This document shows positions 1-8,629 of a DNA stretch of 64,000 nucleotides, piece by piece. The stretch is taken from contig CAJXOF010000009.1 of assembly GCA_913057945.1 (NCBI GenBank), forward strand, positions 62,001 through 126,000. The letters run 5' to 3'. Source of the DNA: an uncultured Hyphomonadaceae bacterium (GTDB lineage Bacteria > Pseudomonadota > Alphaproteobacteria > Caulobacterales > Hyphomonadaceae). Within the stretch, counting starts at the first letter, position 1, and every line of letters starts with the position of its first letter. The notes beneath the pieces were generated by a model. The model was not told where the DNA came from. It was given only the letters and a program-made list of their open reading frames with translations, and did not search any database. The translations under genes and the position numbers were made by a program.

Positions 1-459
1 GATGCGGCCGAGAGCCTCGTCAATCTGCTCCTGGGAGACTTCTGCGACGGGGCGCGTGATGGCCAGCTTGCTGACATCGGCCGGCTCGAATTCCGGCATC
101 ACGTCGACATTCATGTTGTAGGACAGGTCGGCCTGGCCTTTGACCACGGCTTCCATGTCACCGTCGAGCTGGACGTCTGGCTGGCCAGCCGGGCGCAGCT
201 CATTGTCTTCCAGCGCTTTCTGGTTGGTTTCGGTGACCAGCTTGTTGATCAGCTCGCCCATCAGGTCCTGGCCATACAGCTTGCGGACGTGGGATGCGGG
301 CACCTTGCCCGGACGGAAGCCCTTGAGCTTCATTTGCGGCCGGATTTCTTCAATCCGCTCGTCGAGTTTCGCCTGCAGTTCCGAGGCCGGCACTTTAACG
401 GCGAACGTGCGGCTAAGACCTTCTGCCTTGGTCTGGGTAACTTCCATCGGTTCAATCAT
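1..459 (-). CDS. tig: Trigger factor, N-terminal part (gene runs off the left edge)
   Basis: Ribosome-associated peptidyl-prolyl isomerase and chaperone that meets nascent chains at the exit tunnel. About 153 codons are visible; the C-terminus lies outside the window. The ribosome-docking signature GFRPGK is at residues 47-52, followed by VPASHVRKLYG, which is typical of alphaproteobacterial trigger factors, and then the start of the PPIase region. The ATG at 459 (MIEPMEV) and the in-frame ATG at 447 (MEVTQTKAEG) are both possible starts; the second begins closer to where family members usually start. It is transcribed away from the PHB/low-oxygen island and is probably not part of it. Identification is confident. 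Confidence 0.93.
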   Translation of the reverse strand, partial: MIEPMEVTQTKAEGLSRTFAVKVPASELQAKLDERIEEIRPQMKLKGFRPGKVPASHVRKLYGQDLMGELINKLVTETNQKALEDNELRPAGQPDVQLDGDMEAVVKGQADLSYNMNVDVMPEFEPADVSKLAITRPVAEVSQEQIDEALGRI

Positions 460-911
460 CCGTATCTTGGGTCACGGGCGCAAGAAATGCGCGCGGGCGC
501 CCTGTGAATCCTGTCTGAAGGGGCGGCTTATGTCATAGCCGAAAGCCCCTGTCCACGCTGGACTATGCGCGTATTGCAGCACTTTCATCGACCCCTAAGC
601 CAGCAGACAGTTTCGTGGACGTGGGAAGATAGCCACAGGCTCCCGTTTGGGCAGCCAGAAAGGGCTTGCGACTCAAAAACTCCGCCGCCCTTTTGAAGCG
701 GCAGGCAAACGCAGGGGCGACTAGCTGCTGGCAAAGCACCCCACCCAATTCGACAGCCCAGCGCCCAGTCGGGCACCAATTAGCACTGTTGAAGGAATGG
801 CATGACGCTAGGTATCCACGTGCAGCGCGAATTGACCAACGTCAAAACTTCCCGGTGAAATGACCCTCAAATATCCTCCCGAAATGAGTATGGGACAGGA
901 GTGTGATTGCC
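460..911. other. Intergenic region between tig and phaC
   Basis: About 450 bases without a convincing gene. Short open frames on both strands show no recognisable protein. I looked for a tRNA or tmRNA and found no convincing T-arm or acceptor stem. The only clear element is the FNR/FixK-type site at 832-845. Confidence 0.6.
832..845 (+). promoter_or_regulatory. FNR/FixK box upstream of phaC
   Basis: TTGACcaacGTCAA fits the TTGAY-N4-RTCAA consensus of FNR/FixK regulators on both half-sites. It lies about 70 bases before the phaC start. An AT-rich stretch near 868-874 falls where the -10 region of a promoter activated from -41.5 would sit. It implies low-oxygen activation of PHA synthase, probably by the FixK-type protein encoded just downstream. 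Confidence 0.75.
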
Positions 912-2780
912 ATGCCGGATGGCCAAGCCCCCTCAAGCGATCCAGACACGACGCAGCCGCTGTCATGGGCCCTGCCCTGGCTCGCAAAGGCGGGTAAACC
1001 CTGGCGACCGCCTTCCTTGGCGCCGTGGTTTGAATCCAGTCGCGACAGCTATGCCGCCACAGCCTATGGCGACGTTCTGGACCGCTCCGTTCATGCCTAT
1101 GCCGCTCACTATACAGGCGGGTTATCCCCGCTCGGCCTCTGGTTGGCCTTCGCGGACTGGGCTTCCCATCTGGCCGTCTCGCCCGGCAAGCAAATGCAAT
1201 TGCGCGTCAAAGGCGTGCGCAAGGCACTGCGTTATATCGCGTGGCTTGAATCTGTAACGCAGGACCCGGAAAACTGCGAGCGCTGCATTGAACCCTTGCC
1301 GCAGGACAAACGCTTCAGTTCACCAGCATGGCAGACTTGGCCCTTCAACGCGATCAGCCAGTCCTTCCTGTTGACCCAGCAATGGTGGCACAATGCAACG
1401 CGCGGCGTGCGAGGCGTAGACGCCCAGAACGAAGCCATCACGACGTTCACCACCCGCCAGATCCTCGACATGCTCTCGCCCTCCAATATTCCCTGGCTGA
1501 ACCCCGACGTGATGCAGGCCACCCTGTCCAGTGGTGGCGGCAATCTGGCGAAGGGCTTCCAGAATTTCGTGGAAGACTGGGAACGCCAGGCAGGAGGACA
1601 TCCTCCGATTGGCGCAGAAACGTTTCCCGTCGGCGAGCGCGTTGCCGTGACGCCCGGTCAGGTGGTGTTTCGCAACCGGCTAATCGAACTCATCCAGTAT
1701 GCGCCCACGACCAAGAAGGTTCGTCCGGAACCGGTCTTCATCACGCCCGCCTGGATCATGAAATACTATATTCTTGATCTCAGCCCCGAGAACTCTCTGG
1801 TGAAGTACCTGACCGATCAAGGGTTCACGGTCTTCATGATCTCCTGGAAAAATCCGGACCCCGAAGATCGCGACCTTGGACTCGACAATTATCTGGATCT
1901 TGGCTGCCGGGCCGGGCTGGAGGCCGTTCGCAAGATATGCGACGGACAGAAAGTTCACGCGGTCGGATACTGCCTTGGTGGCACCCTGCTTTCGATCGCA
2001 GCCGCCGCGATGCGCCGCGAAGCAGGCGACCAACTGGCCAGCCTGTCCTTCTTCGCTGCGCAATCGGACTTCAAGGAAGCCGGCGAACTCACACTCTTCG
2101 TGAATGAGAGCCAGCTCGCGCTTCTGGAAGACGTGATGTGGGAACAGGGCTTCCTGGACACGGGCCAGATGGCTGGGGCCTTTCAGATCCTGCGCTCGAA
2201 CGATCTCGTCTTCTCCCGCAACATGCGCACCTATCTCATGGGCGAGCGTGACCCGATGACTGACATGATGGCCTGGAATGCTGACGGCACGCGCATGCCC
2301 TACCGGATGCATCTGGAATATTTGCGACACTTGTTTCTCAACAACGACCTCGCCGAAGGGCGTTTGAAGGTCGATGGCAAAGCCGTCTTCCTCAGTGACA
2401 TCCGTACACCGATATTTGCGGTGGGGACAGAACATGACCATATCGCGCCCTGGCCCTCGGCGTTCAAAATGCACCGGCTCACTGATGCAGAAGTCACCTT
2501 CGTCCTGGCCAGCGGCGGCCACAATGGCGGCATCGTGTCAGAACCCGGCCGGGAAGGCCGCCACTACCGTCTTCTCACGAAGCCCCATGACGCCCCTCAT
2601 CTCGACCCGGCGACCTGGTACAATACGGCCGCCTTTGAAGAGGGCTCCTGGTGGTCGGCCTGGGTAGATTGGCTGTCAGCCCATTCGGACGCCCCTGTCG
2701 ATCCACCCCAACCCGGCGGCGGGATCGAAGATTACAAACCCGTCATGGCAGCGCCTGGCCAATATGTGCTCAAGCGCTGA
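912..2780 (+). CDS. phaC: Class I poly(3-hydroxyalkanoate) synthase
   Basis: Polymerises (R)-3-hydroxyacyl-CoA into PHB at the granule surface. About 622 residues, the usual class I length. The conserved N-terminal domain leads into an alpha/beta-hydrolase fold with the lipase-like box GYCLGG (catalytic Cys near residue 355). The Asp lies in GTEHDHIAPW and the His in SGGHNGG. ATG 912 is preferred over GTG 903 because AGGAG at 897-901 is ten bases before the ATG but only one before the GTG. A FNR/FixK box lies upstream and a FixK gene follows. With phasin (5932-6291) and PhaB (16823-17542) it completes PHB synthesis apart from the thiolase, which is not in the window. Confidence 0.95.
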   Translation: MPDGQAPSSDPDTTQPLSWALPWLAKAGKPWRPPSLAPWFESSRDSYAATAYGDVLDRSVHAYAAHYTGGLSPLGLWLAFADWASHLAVSPGKQMQLRVKGVRKALRYIAWLESVTQDPENCERCIEPLPQDKRFSSPAWQTWPFNAISQSFLLTQQWWHNATRGVRGVDAQNEAITTFTTRQILDMLSPSNIPWLNPDVMQATLSSGGGNLAKGFQNFVEDWERQAGGHPPIGAETFPVGERVAVTPGQVVFRNRLIELIQYAPTTKKVRPEPVFITPAWIMKYYILDLSPENSLVKYLTDQGFTVFMISWKNPDPEDRDLGLDNYLDLGCRAGLEAVRKICDGQKVHAVGYCLGGTLLSIAAAAMRREAGDQLASLSFFAAQSDFKEAGELTLFVNESQLALLEDVMWEQGFLDTGQMAGAFQILRSNDLVFSRNMRTYLMGERDPMTDMMAWNADGTRMPYRMHLEYLRHLFLNNDLAEGRLKVDGKAVFLSDIRTPIFAVGTEHDHIAPWPSAFKMHRLTDAEVTFVLASGGHNGGIVSEPGREGRHYRLLTKPHDAPHLDPATWYNTAAFEEGSWWSAWVDWLSAHSDAPVDPPQPGGGIEDYKPVMAAPGQYVLKR

Positions 2781-2820
2781 ATCCACCGCGGCAGCAACCC
2801 CCTGACGGGAATCTCGCCCC

Positions 2821-2849
2821 GTAATTTCCCGTATGCGTATTCTCCCGTA
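2821..2849 (+). promoter_or_regulatory. Tandem TCCCGTA repeats upstream of fixK (candidate FixJ site)
   Basis: Two imperfect direct copies, GTAATTTCCCGTA (2821-2833) and GTATTCTCCCGTA (2837-2849), sit 16 bases apart, about 70-100 bases before the fixK start. The same TCCCGTA core occurs on the other strand between phasin and pta. FixJ activates fixK in rhizobia, and this is the only strong repeat in the intergenic gap, so a FixJ site is inferred. No binding data support it. Confidence 0.45.
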
Positions 2850-2919
2850 GTGTCAGACCCCAGTTCCTTGCGTCATGCTCTCCTCATCGGTTCAACCCAA
2901 GCAACGCTAGGAGAATGGC

Positions 2920-3594
2920 ATGGCCCGGATCGCGGCAGTCTTTGAAATGCAGGCGAACTCAGCGAGCGTCAGGCAAGTTTACGCTGCGGGGGATCATCTT
3001 TTTCATCAGGGCGACACCGAGCGGGGCATCCACAAGATCGTTTCAGGCACGGTTACAGTCTATCGTGTCACCGCAGATGGGCATCGCCAGATTGAAGCAT
3101 TTGCCGGGCCCGGCGACTATGTCTCCCTTTGCCTGTGCGCGACCAGTCCGACAAGCGCCGAGGCCTTGAGCCGCGTTGAAACCGAATATGTCACCCGCGC
3201 GGCCTTTGAGCGCCGCCTTCTGGAAGACGCGCAGTTCCGCCAGGAGGTTTTCCTCGACATTGACAAATCCGCCGCCGATGCGCGTCGGCAGGCGACCCTG
3301 CTGGCCTGTCGGTGTGCAAAGGAACGTGTCGCGGAATTCGTGCTGTTCCTGGATTCCCATTTCGCCCCGCGCGCGGATGGTTACACCCCAATCTGCATGA
3401 GCCGTTGCGATATGGCAGACCATCTCGGCCTGACGCTCGAAACCGTTAGCCGGATGCTGAACCGGTTCAAGCAGACAAATGTGATCGACCTGCCCCGACC
3501 GGACCGGTTTCGTATCCTGAATTACAATTGCCTCTCGCGCCTGGCCGGTCGGTCGGATCAGGGCAGCTTTGACAGGAGCGGCATCGCCGTCTGA
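2920..3594 (+). CDS. fixK: Crp/Fnr-family regulator of FixK type
   Basis: Transcription factor of 224 residues with an N-terminal cyclic-nucleotide-like beta-roll (about 15-115), a dimer helix and a C-terminal HTH (about 158-190). The recognition helix reads LETVSRML, with E174, S177 and R178 matching the residues that FNR/FixK use to contact TTGAT half-sites. There is no N-terminal cysteine cluster, so it should not bind the FNR iron-sulfur cluster; oxygen control would come through FixLJ. Cysteines at 71, 73, 130, 132, 159 and 163 could allow redox sensing, as described for a cysteine in rhizobial FixK2. ATG 2920 is chosen for AGGAG six bases upstream. It faces fixJ tail to tail. Confidence 0.85.
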   Translation: MARIAAVFEMQANSASVRQVYAAGDHLFHQGDTERGIHKIVSGTVTVYRVTADGHRQIEAFAGPGDYVSLCLCATSPTSAEALSRVETEYVTRAAFERRLLEDAQFRQEVFLDIDKSAADARRQATLLACRCAKERVAEFVLFLDSHFAPRADGYTPICMSRCDMADHLGLTLETVSRMLNRFKQTNVIDLPRPDRFRILNYNCLSRLAGRSDQGSFDRSGIAV

Positions 3595-3600
3595 TTGCGG

Positions 3601-4224
3601 TCAGAGGTTTGCGCCGCGCGCCATGAAGGCCAGCCGCACCAGTTCCGCGACGCTGGCGACTCCCGCTTTTTCAAGCACATTGGCCCGGTAGAACTCCACC
3701 GTACGCGGACTGAGATCGAGCGTCCGCGCGACAAGCTTGTTTGAAGCCCCTGTAATCAGCTGGTCGAAGACATCCCGCTCGCGTGGCGTGAGGCTTTCCA
3801 GTGCTTCCAGCGCGCGTCGGCGTCCATTGGCGCAGTCAGCCGCTGTCTGGGCCTGCTTCGTTCCACGGTCGATTGCCTCGAACAAGGCATTTTTGTCCCA
3901 AGGCTTCTCGATGAAATCCGTGGCCCCCGCTTTCATGGCATCGACCGCGAGTTCGATGTCACCATGCGCGGTAATCATGATGATTGGGCGAACATCGCCC
4001 TGCGCCCGGACGGATTTGATTGCGTCCAGTCCGGACTCCGTTCCGAGCGAATAGTCCATCAGGATGATTGCTGGATCTTCCGGGTTATTCACCTTCAGGA
4101 AGCCTTCCGCATTCGAGTACAACACGCAGGCATAACCCTTGGCGCTCAGAAGTGCGTCTAGAGAATCCCGGACACCTGCATCATCATCAACCACGATAAC
4201 CTTGCAGGTGTTGGCCTCTGTCAC
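3601..4224 (-). CDS. fixJ: Response regulator FixJ
   Basis: Two-domain regulator of 207 residues. The receiver domain has acidic residues D13-D15, phospho-acceptor D57 in ILMDYSLG, T85 and K107 (IEKPW). A LuxR/FixJ-type HTH follows (about 140-200; LTPRERDVF and RTVEFYRANV). It should be phosphorylated by the FixL encoded 27 bases upstream on the same strand and then activate fixK and possibly other promoters. It ends six bases past the convergent fixK gene. It could be another FixJ/NarL-type regulator, but the adjacent haem-PAS kinase makes FixJ by far the best call. Confidence 0.9.
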   Translation of the reverse strand: MTEANTCKVIVVDDDAGVRDSLDALLSAKGYACVLYSNAEGFLKVNNPEDPAIILMDYSLGTESGLDAIKSVRAQGDVRPIIMITAHGDIELAVDAMKAGATDFIEKPWDKNALFEAIDRGTKQAQTAADCANGRRRALEALESLTPRERDVFDQLITGASNKLVARTLDLSPRTVEFYRANVLEKAGVASVAELVRLAFMARGANL

Positions 4225-4251
4225 GCACTGCTCCTCTTGGTCCGCGACAGA

Positions 4252-5889
4252 CTATACTATTCGTCGGGGAAGGGTAAGGATGAATTCGGCACCACTTCCG
4301 ATTGAATCGGTAAGGCGAATATCTCCCCCGTGGGCATTGGCTATCCGGCGCACGATGGAGAGGCCAAGCCCCATCCCCGATTTGCTTCGTCGGAAGAACC
4401 GCTCGAAAATCTTCGGCCTGTCAGCCTCTGCAATGCCCGGCCCTGTATCGCGAACGACGAGCTCAAGTGTCTCTTCGCTCTGACGGGAGGTTACGGTAAG
4501 TTCAGCCCTGTCCATGCCCGCCATCGCGCGCAGGGCGTTACTCGACAGGTTCATGACAACCTGTTGAATCTGGACGCGGTCGAACAAGGAAGGGCTGTCC
4601 GGCCCTTCCTGCCGGGACCGGATCGTCACCCCTTTGGCAGCCGGGGTATGCGCCATCATCGACATGGTTTCCGCCACTGCATCGTGGAAGCTATCCAGAC
4701 GCGGTTCGGTTTCGCCTCTCAGGGCCATGCGGCGTGTTCTGGCAATCACCTTCCCGCCAAGCCGCGCCTGCGCGGCGGACCGTTTGGTCAGGTCGAGGGC
4801 AATATCGAGATTTTCCGGGCTGGGCGATGCAAGCCGCAGCTCCAGCGCATCCATGTAATTCGCGATTGCGGTCAGTGGCTGGTTCAGTTCATGCGCAATG
4901 ATCGACGCAAACTCTCCGAGCGCGCTCTGCAGGGCGGCCGCATCGAGAGCTTCGCGCAATGCGTCAATTTCGGTCTCCCTGGCCACGCGGTGCGAAATGT
5001 CCCGCACGATGCCGATGAATTCCACATCCTCACGCCCTGGCAGCTGGCTGAGCGCAATTTCGATGGGGAAAGTCTTTCCTGTCTTGTGACACGCCTGGAG
5101 CCGGCGTCCAAAATCGGGAAGCTTCCGTTCCCCTGTTTGCAGGAAAGCATCAATATAATTGCCATGCCGCGCCGAATGGGGGTCGGGCATCAGTATCGTC
5201 AGCGACTTGCCGACAATCTCTTCGGCCCGCCATCCGAACAACCGCGACGCACTCCCCAGAAAATCCAGAATGGTGCCTGAGCGGTCGATCCGGATGATTG
5301 CGTCCGGGGCTGCGCCCAGCAACGCTTCCAGCACAGATTGCTGGTCCGTCATTTTTGACCTCAACCGGCGGTCTTCCACAATGATCCCGGCGATCTGAGC
5401 GATCTGGTCCATGAAGGCATCAAATACGGAATGGTCTTCATGTCCGGCCAGGTCACGCACGGTGACAAGCAGGGCGTAGGGCTGTTCGCCAGCGACCCTT
5501 AAAGGGAAAAGCCGCACACGGTGTAGTTCAGACTCGTCGGACAAGGCCCGTGTCTCAACAGTGCGCATGGGCGTCGCAGGGCGAATATCTGCGATGAGAG
5601 CCGACAGCGCCTCGATTTCATTTGTCTCAAATGAAGGACCGGACACAAAGAGAGGCCCAACAACACCCCCGCTCAGAAACACAGCCACACGCCCGGCTCC
5701 AGGCACGGCTTCGATGGCCTGAATCAGCGGCTGGGCCGTTTCCGAGAGAACACGGCTGGCATCCACTCGCCCCAGGGCTTCGTCCAGAAAAGTCGTGACT
5801 GGCCTCAGGACCGCGTCCAGATTCTGTGTATTATTCAAAGGATACGATCCGACTTCGACGTACCGAACGCCCGGCAAAGGCAAAAGCAT
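4252..5889 (-). CDS. fixL: Oxygen-sensing histidine kinase FixL (soluble, GAF-PAS type)
   Basis: Sensor kinase of 545 residues. An N-terminal GAF-like region (about 30-175) replaces the membrane segments of rhizobial FixL; no transmembrane helix is visible. The PAS domain (about 182-300) matches FixL around the haem. H242 in SARHGNYI corresponds to the proximal haem histidine, and R262 in DFGRRLQ to the FixL arginine that contacts bound oxygen. The kinase core has H333 (IAHELNQPLTA), an N-box (NLSSNALRAM), DTGPGIAE and GMGLGLSIVRR. It lies between phasin and fixJ, all on the minus strand with short gaps, suggesting one transcript. The start at 5889 is weakly supported by its ribosome-binding site. 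Confidence 0.88.
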   Translation of the reverse strand: MLLPLPGVRYVEVGSYPLNNTQNLDAVLRPVTTFLDEALGRVDASRVLSETAQPLIQAIEAVPGAGRVAVFLSGGVVGPLFVSGPSFETNEIEALSALIADIRPATPMRTVETRALSDESELHRVRLFPLRVAGEQPYALLVTVRDLAGHEDHSVFDAFMDQIAQIAGIIVEDRRLRSKMTDQQSVLEALLGAAPDAIIRIDRSGTILDFLGSASRLFGWRAEEIVGKSLTILMPDPHSARHGNYIDAFLQTGERKLPDFGRRLQACHKTGKTFPIEIALSQLPGREDVEFIGIVRDISHRVARETEIDALREALDAAALQSALGEFASIIAHELNQPLTAIANYMDALELRLASPSPENLDIALDLTKRSAAQARLGGKVIARTRRMALRGETEPRLDSFHDAVAETMSMMAHTPAAKGVTIRSRQEGPDSPSLFDRVQIQQVVMNLSSNALRAMAGMDRAELTVTSRQSEETLELVVRDTGPGIAEADRPKIFERFFRRSKSGMGLGLSIVRRIANAHGGDIRLTDSIGSGAEFILTLPRRIV

Positions 5890-5931
5890 TTGCCTGATAA
5901 GGCGCCTGACCAGGCCTGTTCAGGTCTGGCT

Positions 5932-6291
5932 CTACTCGGACGCCGCTCCGTTCAGTGTGATCGCCATGACGCGGTCGAACTGGTCCGCATAATCATGCGC
6001 GGCTTCGCTGGCCGCACGAAACCACACCGTAGCGCCTTGCACTGGAGATTTGCAGCTGCCGAGTTCACTCATGAAGGAAATATCCTTCCGAAGGCGATTA
6101 TTGTAGAATCGCGCCATGTCCTGACTGCTCTCCATCAAATGCTTCATCGTATCGGCGCTGAACTGCATCGTATCCGCAACCGGGATCGGAATTGCACTAT
6201 TGGGGATGAAGCCCGTCGCGCCCTTTGAAGAACTCTGACTCGCCTTCGGGCTCGAAGCGGCTTTCTCTGTCTGGGATTTCGTCTGGGCCAT
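5932..6291 (-). CDS. Phasin (PHA granule-associated protein)
   Basis: Small protein of 119 residues with a Ser/Lys/Ala-rich N-terminus and a helical phasin_2-type core (about 40-112). Phasins coat PHB granules and control their size. A strong AGGAGG precedes the ATG at 6291. The gene is first in a minus-strand row phasin-fixL-fixJ, with 42 bases to fixL, so a granule coat protein appears to be co-transcribed with the oxygen sensor. The family call rests on composition, length and the phaC/phaB context; no catalytic motif is expected. Confidence 0.8.
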   Translation of the reverse strand: MAQTKSQTEKAASSPKASQSSSKGATGFIPNSAIPIPVADTMQFSADTMKHLMESSQDMARFYNNRLRKDISFMSELGSCKSPVQGATVWFRAASEAAHDYADQFDRVMAITLNGAASE

Positions 6292-6373
6292 GGTGCATCC
6301 TCCTGTTGCGGGTGTGTCGGAATACTTGTTGGACTGCCTCTATAAAACGTCACTCAACTCCAGACTCAATTGC

Positions 6374-6395
6374 GGGGAAATACGGGATAACCCGG
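6374..6395 (-). promoter_or_regulatory. TCCCGTA element between phasin-fixLJ and pta-ackA (candidate FixJ site)
   Basis: On the minus strand this reads TTATCCCGTATTTCC, close to ATTTCCCGTAT upstream of fixK. It lies in the only gap between the divergent phasin-fixLJ and pta-ackA units. Next to it, at 6391-6413, a GC-flanked partly palindromic stretch contains GTACacGTAC. No FNR-type box is present here, so this gap may be under FixJ rather than FixK. Speculative. Confidence 0.35.
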
Positions 6396-6443
6396 AGTAC
6401 ACGTACTTATCCGGACTTGCAGGACGAGGCGGCTGGCGGTTGA

Positions 6444-7457
6444 GTGGATGAAGAGAATATTCAGAGGGAGCGAACGCGTGAACAGCAGCAAACCACATAT
6501 GGCCTGGACCTGTCAGCTATCATGACAAGTGACATGGAAGGCCAGTTCGACTGGCTCATCTCGAAGGCGGCCTCCCTGCCCGGCACGGCCCTGCGCGTTG
6601 CGGTCATTCATCCCGTTGATGCCTCCAGCCTCAAGGGCGCGCTCGATGCTGCCGCAGCAGGCATCATGAGACCTATCCTCGTGGGACCTGCCGCGAAGAT
6701 TGCTGGGGCTGCAGAGCTTGCGGGACTGGACCTGTCCGGCATCGAACAGGTGGACGTTCCGCACAGTCATGGCGCCGCCGCACGCAGTGTGGAACTCATT
6801 CATGAAGGCAAGGCAGACGCCTTGATGAAGGGGGCGCTTCACACCAATGAAATGATGGCGGAAGTGGTCAAGCGTGAAGGCGGCCTGCGCACCGAACGGC
6901 GCATGAGCCATGTATTTCTGCTCTCGACCGCAGGGTATCGGAAGCCTTTGCTCATCAGCGATGGCGCCCTGAACATCGCGCCTGACCTCATGGCCAAGCG
7001 CTGGATTACCCAGAACGCCATTGATGCCGCGCGTGCCATCGACATTGACCCGCCCAAGGTGGCCATTCTTTCTGCGACCGAGGAAGTCGATCCGACCATT
7101 CCTTCGACTATTGATGCGGCTGCTTTGTGCAAGATGGCCGATCGTGGCCAGATCAAGGGGGGCATCCTCGACGGCCCGCTCGCGTTTGACCTCGCAGTCT
7201 CCCATGAATCCGTTGCAACGAAAGGGCTCCACTCTCCTGTCGGCGGAGATGCAGACATCCTGATCGTGCCAACGATCGAAGCCGGCAACATGCTGGCCAA
7301 ACAGTTGGACTATCTGGCGGGGGCATCGGCTGCCGGCATCGTCCTCGGCGCAGCAGCGCCAATTATCCTGACAAGCCGTGCCGACAGCGCAGAGGAGCGC
7401 ATGGCGTCCTGCGCCTTTGCTGCTGCGGTCGCCCATTGGCAACGGAGCGCTCAATGA
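6444..7457 (+). CDS. Phosphate acetyl/butyryltransferase
   Basis: Enzyme of the PTA/PTB family that converts acyl-CoA plus phosphate to acyl-phosphate, feeding the acetate kinase that follows. About 337 residues from a GTG at 6444; an in-frame ATG at 6522 (MTSDMEGQ) is also possible, and neither has a strong ribosome-binding site. Typical elements are ALMKGALHTNEMM, SHVFLLST and GGDADILIVP near the C-terminus. Its stop overlaps the ackA start in an ATGA. The unit is divergent from phasin-fixLJ. It would allow substrate-level ATP formation from acetyl-CoA when respiration is limited. Acetyl versus butyryl specificity cannot be settled from the sequence. Confidence 0.88.
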   Translation: MDEENIQRERTREQQQTTYGLDLSAIMTSDMEGQFDWLISKAASLPGTALRVAVIHPVDASSLKGALDAAAAGIMRPILVGPAAKIAGAAELAGLDLSGIEQVDVPHSHGAAARSVELIHEGKADALMKGALHTNEMMAEVVKREGGLRTERRMSHVFLLSTAGYRKPLLISDGALNIAPDLMAKRWITQNAIDAARAIDIDPPKVAILSATEEVDPTIPSTIDAAALCKMADRGQIKGGILDGPLAFDLAVSHESVATKGLHSPVGGDADILIVPTIEAGNMLAKQLDYLAGASAAGIVLGAAAPIILTSRADSAEERMASCAFAAAVAHWQRSAQ

Positions 7458-8629
7458 GCCGCCGCGCAGTCGCAACGTTCAATGTCGGCTCCTCCAGCCT
7501 GAAATTCTCGATGTTCGAAATCCATGCGAGCGGCGAATTAGGGGGCTGCCTGCTACGCGGTGCCGTGCGTGACCTCGCAGGCGCGCGACGCGTGGACATT
7601 TCCGATCCCTCCAAGCTCAAGCCGCTCCAAAACGTTGTGAACAGTGTCACCGAGCCTCGCGAATTGATCTCGACATTGGCGAAATGGCTCGCCCGGCAGG
7701 ATGAGGATGTCCAACTCTCCGGGATTGGGCACCGCATCGTACATGGCGGCACCGAGTTTGAAGGCCCTGTCCCGGTCAGCGACGCCGCGCTTGACCGCCT
7801 CCTGACTCTCGCGATCTTTGCACCTGCCCACCAGCCGCACAATCTCGCAGGCGTCCAGGCCGTTGAAGATGCCCTCCCCGATGTGCGCCAGACCCTCTCC
7901 TTCGACACAGCCTTCCACCGGACCATGCCGCACATTGCGGAGCTCTACGCGCTACCGCGCGACTTCAGCGCCGAAGGCATCCTGCGGTTCGGTTTTCATG
8001 GGCTGTCCTATGCGCACATTGCGGAGACTATCAGCTCGGTTCTGGGGACTCGGCCCAAGCGCCTTCTCGCCCTCCATCTCGGCAGTGGCGCCAGCGCCTG
8101 CGCCATGATCGACGGCCGCAGTATTGCCTCCTCAATGGGGCTGACCGCACTCGATGGACTGCCCATGGCAACCCGGTGCGGCGACCTCGATCCAGGCGTG
8201 GTGCTGCACCTGATCAAGGATCGGGGCATGCCTGTGGATGAGGTGTCGGACCTCCTCTACACGAAATCCGGCCTGCTGGGGGTCTCCGGCATTTCCGGTG
8301 ACACGAAGACGCTGCTCGAGAGCGCCGCGCCGGAGGCGGAGGAAGCGATTGATCTCTATTGCTACCGGATCGCCAGCCAGTCAGGCGCTTTGGCTGTAGC
8401 GATGGGCGGGTTCGACGCCATTGCGTTCTCTGGAGGCGTCGGCGAGAACGCGCCGGAAATCCGTTCCCGGATCATAAACCATCTGAGCTGGATGGGCCCT
8501 GTGCTGGATACGTATTCGAACGCCACAAATGCGGCCATCCTCTCACCCAAGAATGCCCCCGTGCCGGTTGTCCGTATCGTGGCTGATGAAGAACGCATCA
8601 TCGCGCGCGAATGCGCCTCCCTGCTCTAG
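7454..8629 (+). CDS. ackA: Acetate kinase
   Basis: Acetyl-phosphate plus ADP gives acetate plus ATP. 391 residues from the ATG at 7454, which overlaps the pta stop by four bases and has GGAG upstream. Family motifs are all present: FNVGSSSLKF, GHRIVHGG, SFDTAFHRTMP (catalytic Asp), RFGFHGLSY, HLGSGAS, ATRCGDLDPG (catalytic Arg) and FSGGVGENAPEIR near the C-terminus. It ends in a four-base tail-to-tail overlap with the HlyD-type gene on the other strand. Together with pta it is the fermentative acetate branch of the island. Confidence 0.93.
   Translation: MSRRAVATFNVGSSSLKFSMFEIHASGELGGCLLRGAVRDLAGARRVDISDPSKLKPLQNVVNSVTEPRELISTLAKWLARQDEDVQLSGIGHRIVHGGTEFEGPVPVSDAALDRLLTLAIFAPAHQPHNLAGVQAVEDALPDVRQTLSFDTAFHRTMPHIAELYALPRDFSAEGILRFGFHGLSYAHIAETISSVLGTRPKRLLALHLGSGASACAMIDGRSIASSMGLTALDGLPMATRCGDLDPGVVLHLIKDRGMPVDEVSDLLYTKSGLLGVSGISGDTKTLLESAAPEAEEAIDLYCYRIASQSGALAVAMGGFDAIAFSGGVGENAPEIRSRIINHLSWMGPVLDTYSNATNAAILSPKNAPVPVVRIVADEERIIARECASLL

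Noticed and set aside
585..780. Possible tRNA or tmRNA piece on the minus strand near tig
   Set aside because: A TCGAATT-like stretch suggested a T-loop, but no matching T-arm, anticodon arm or acceptor stem could be formed.
1680..2522. Minus-strand open frame of 280 codons inside phaC
   Set aside because: It lies wholly within the well-supported phaC frame, has no recognisable domain and no ribosome-binding site; frame shadows are common in GC-rich DNA.
6513..7475. Minus-strand open frame of 320 codons opposite pta
   Set aside because: Shadow of the phosphotransacetylase gene; composition rich in Cys, His and Arg without motifs.
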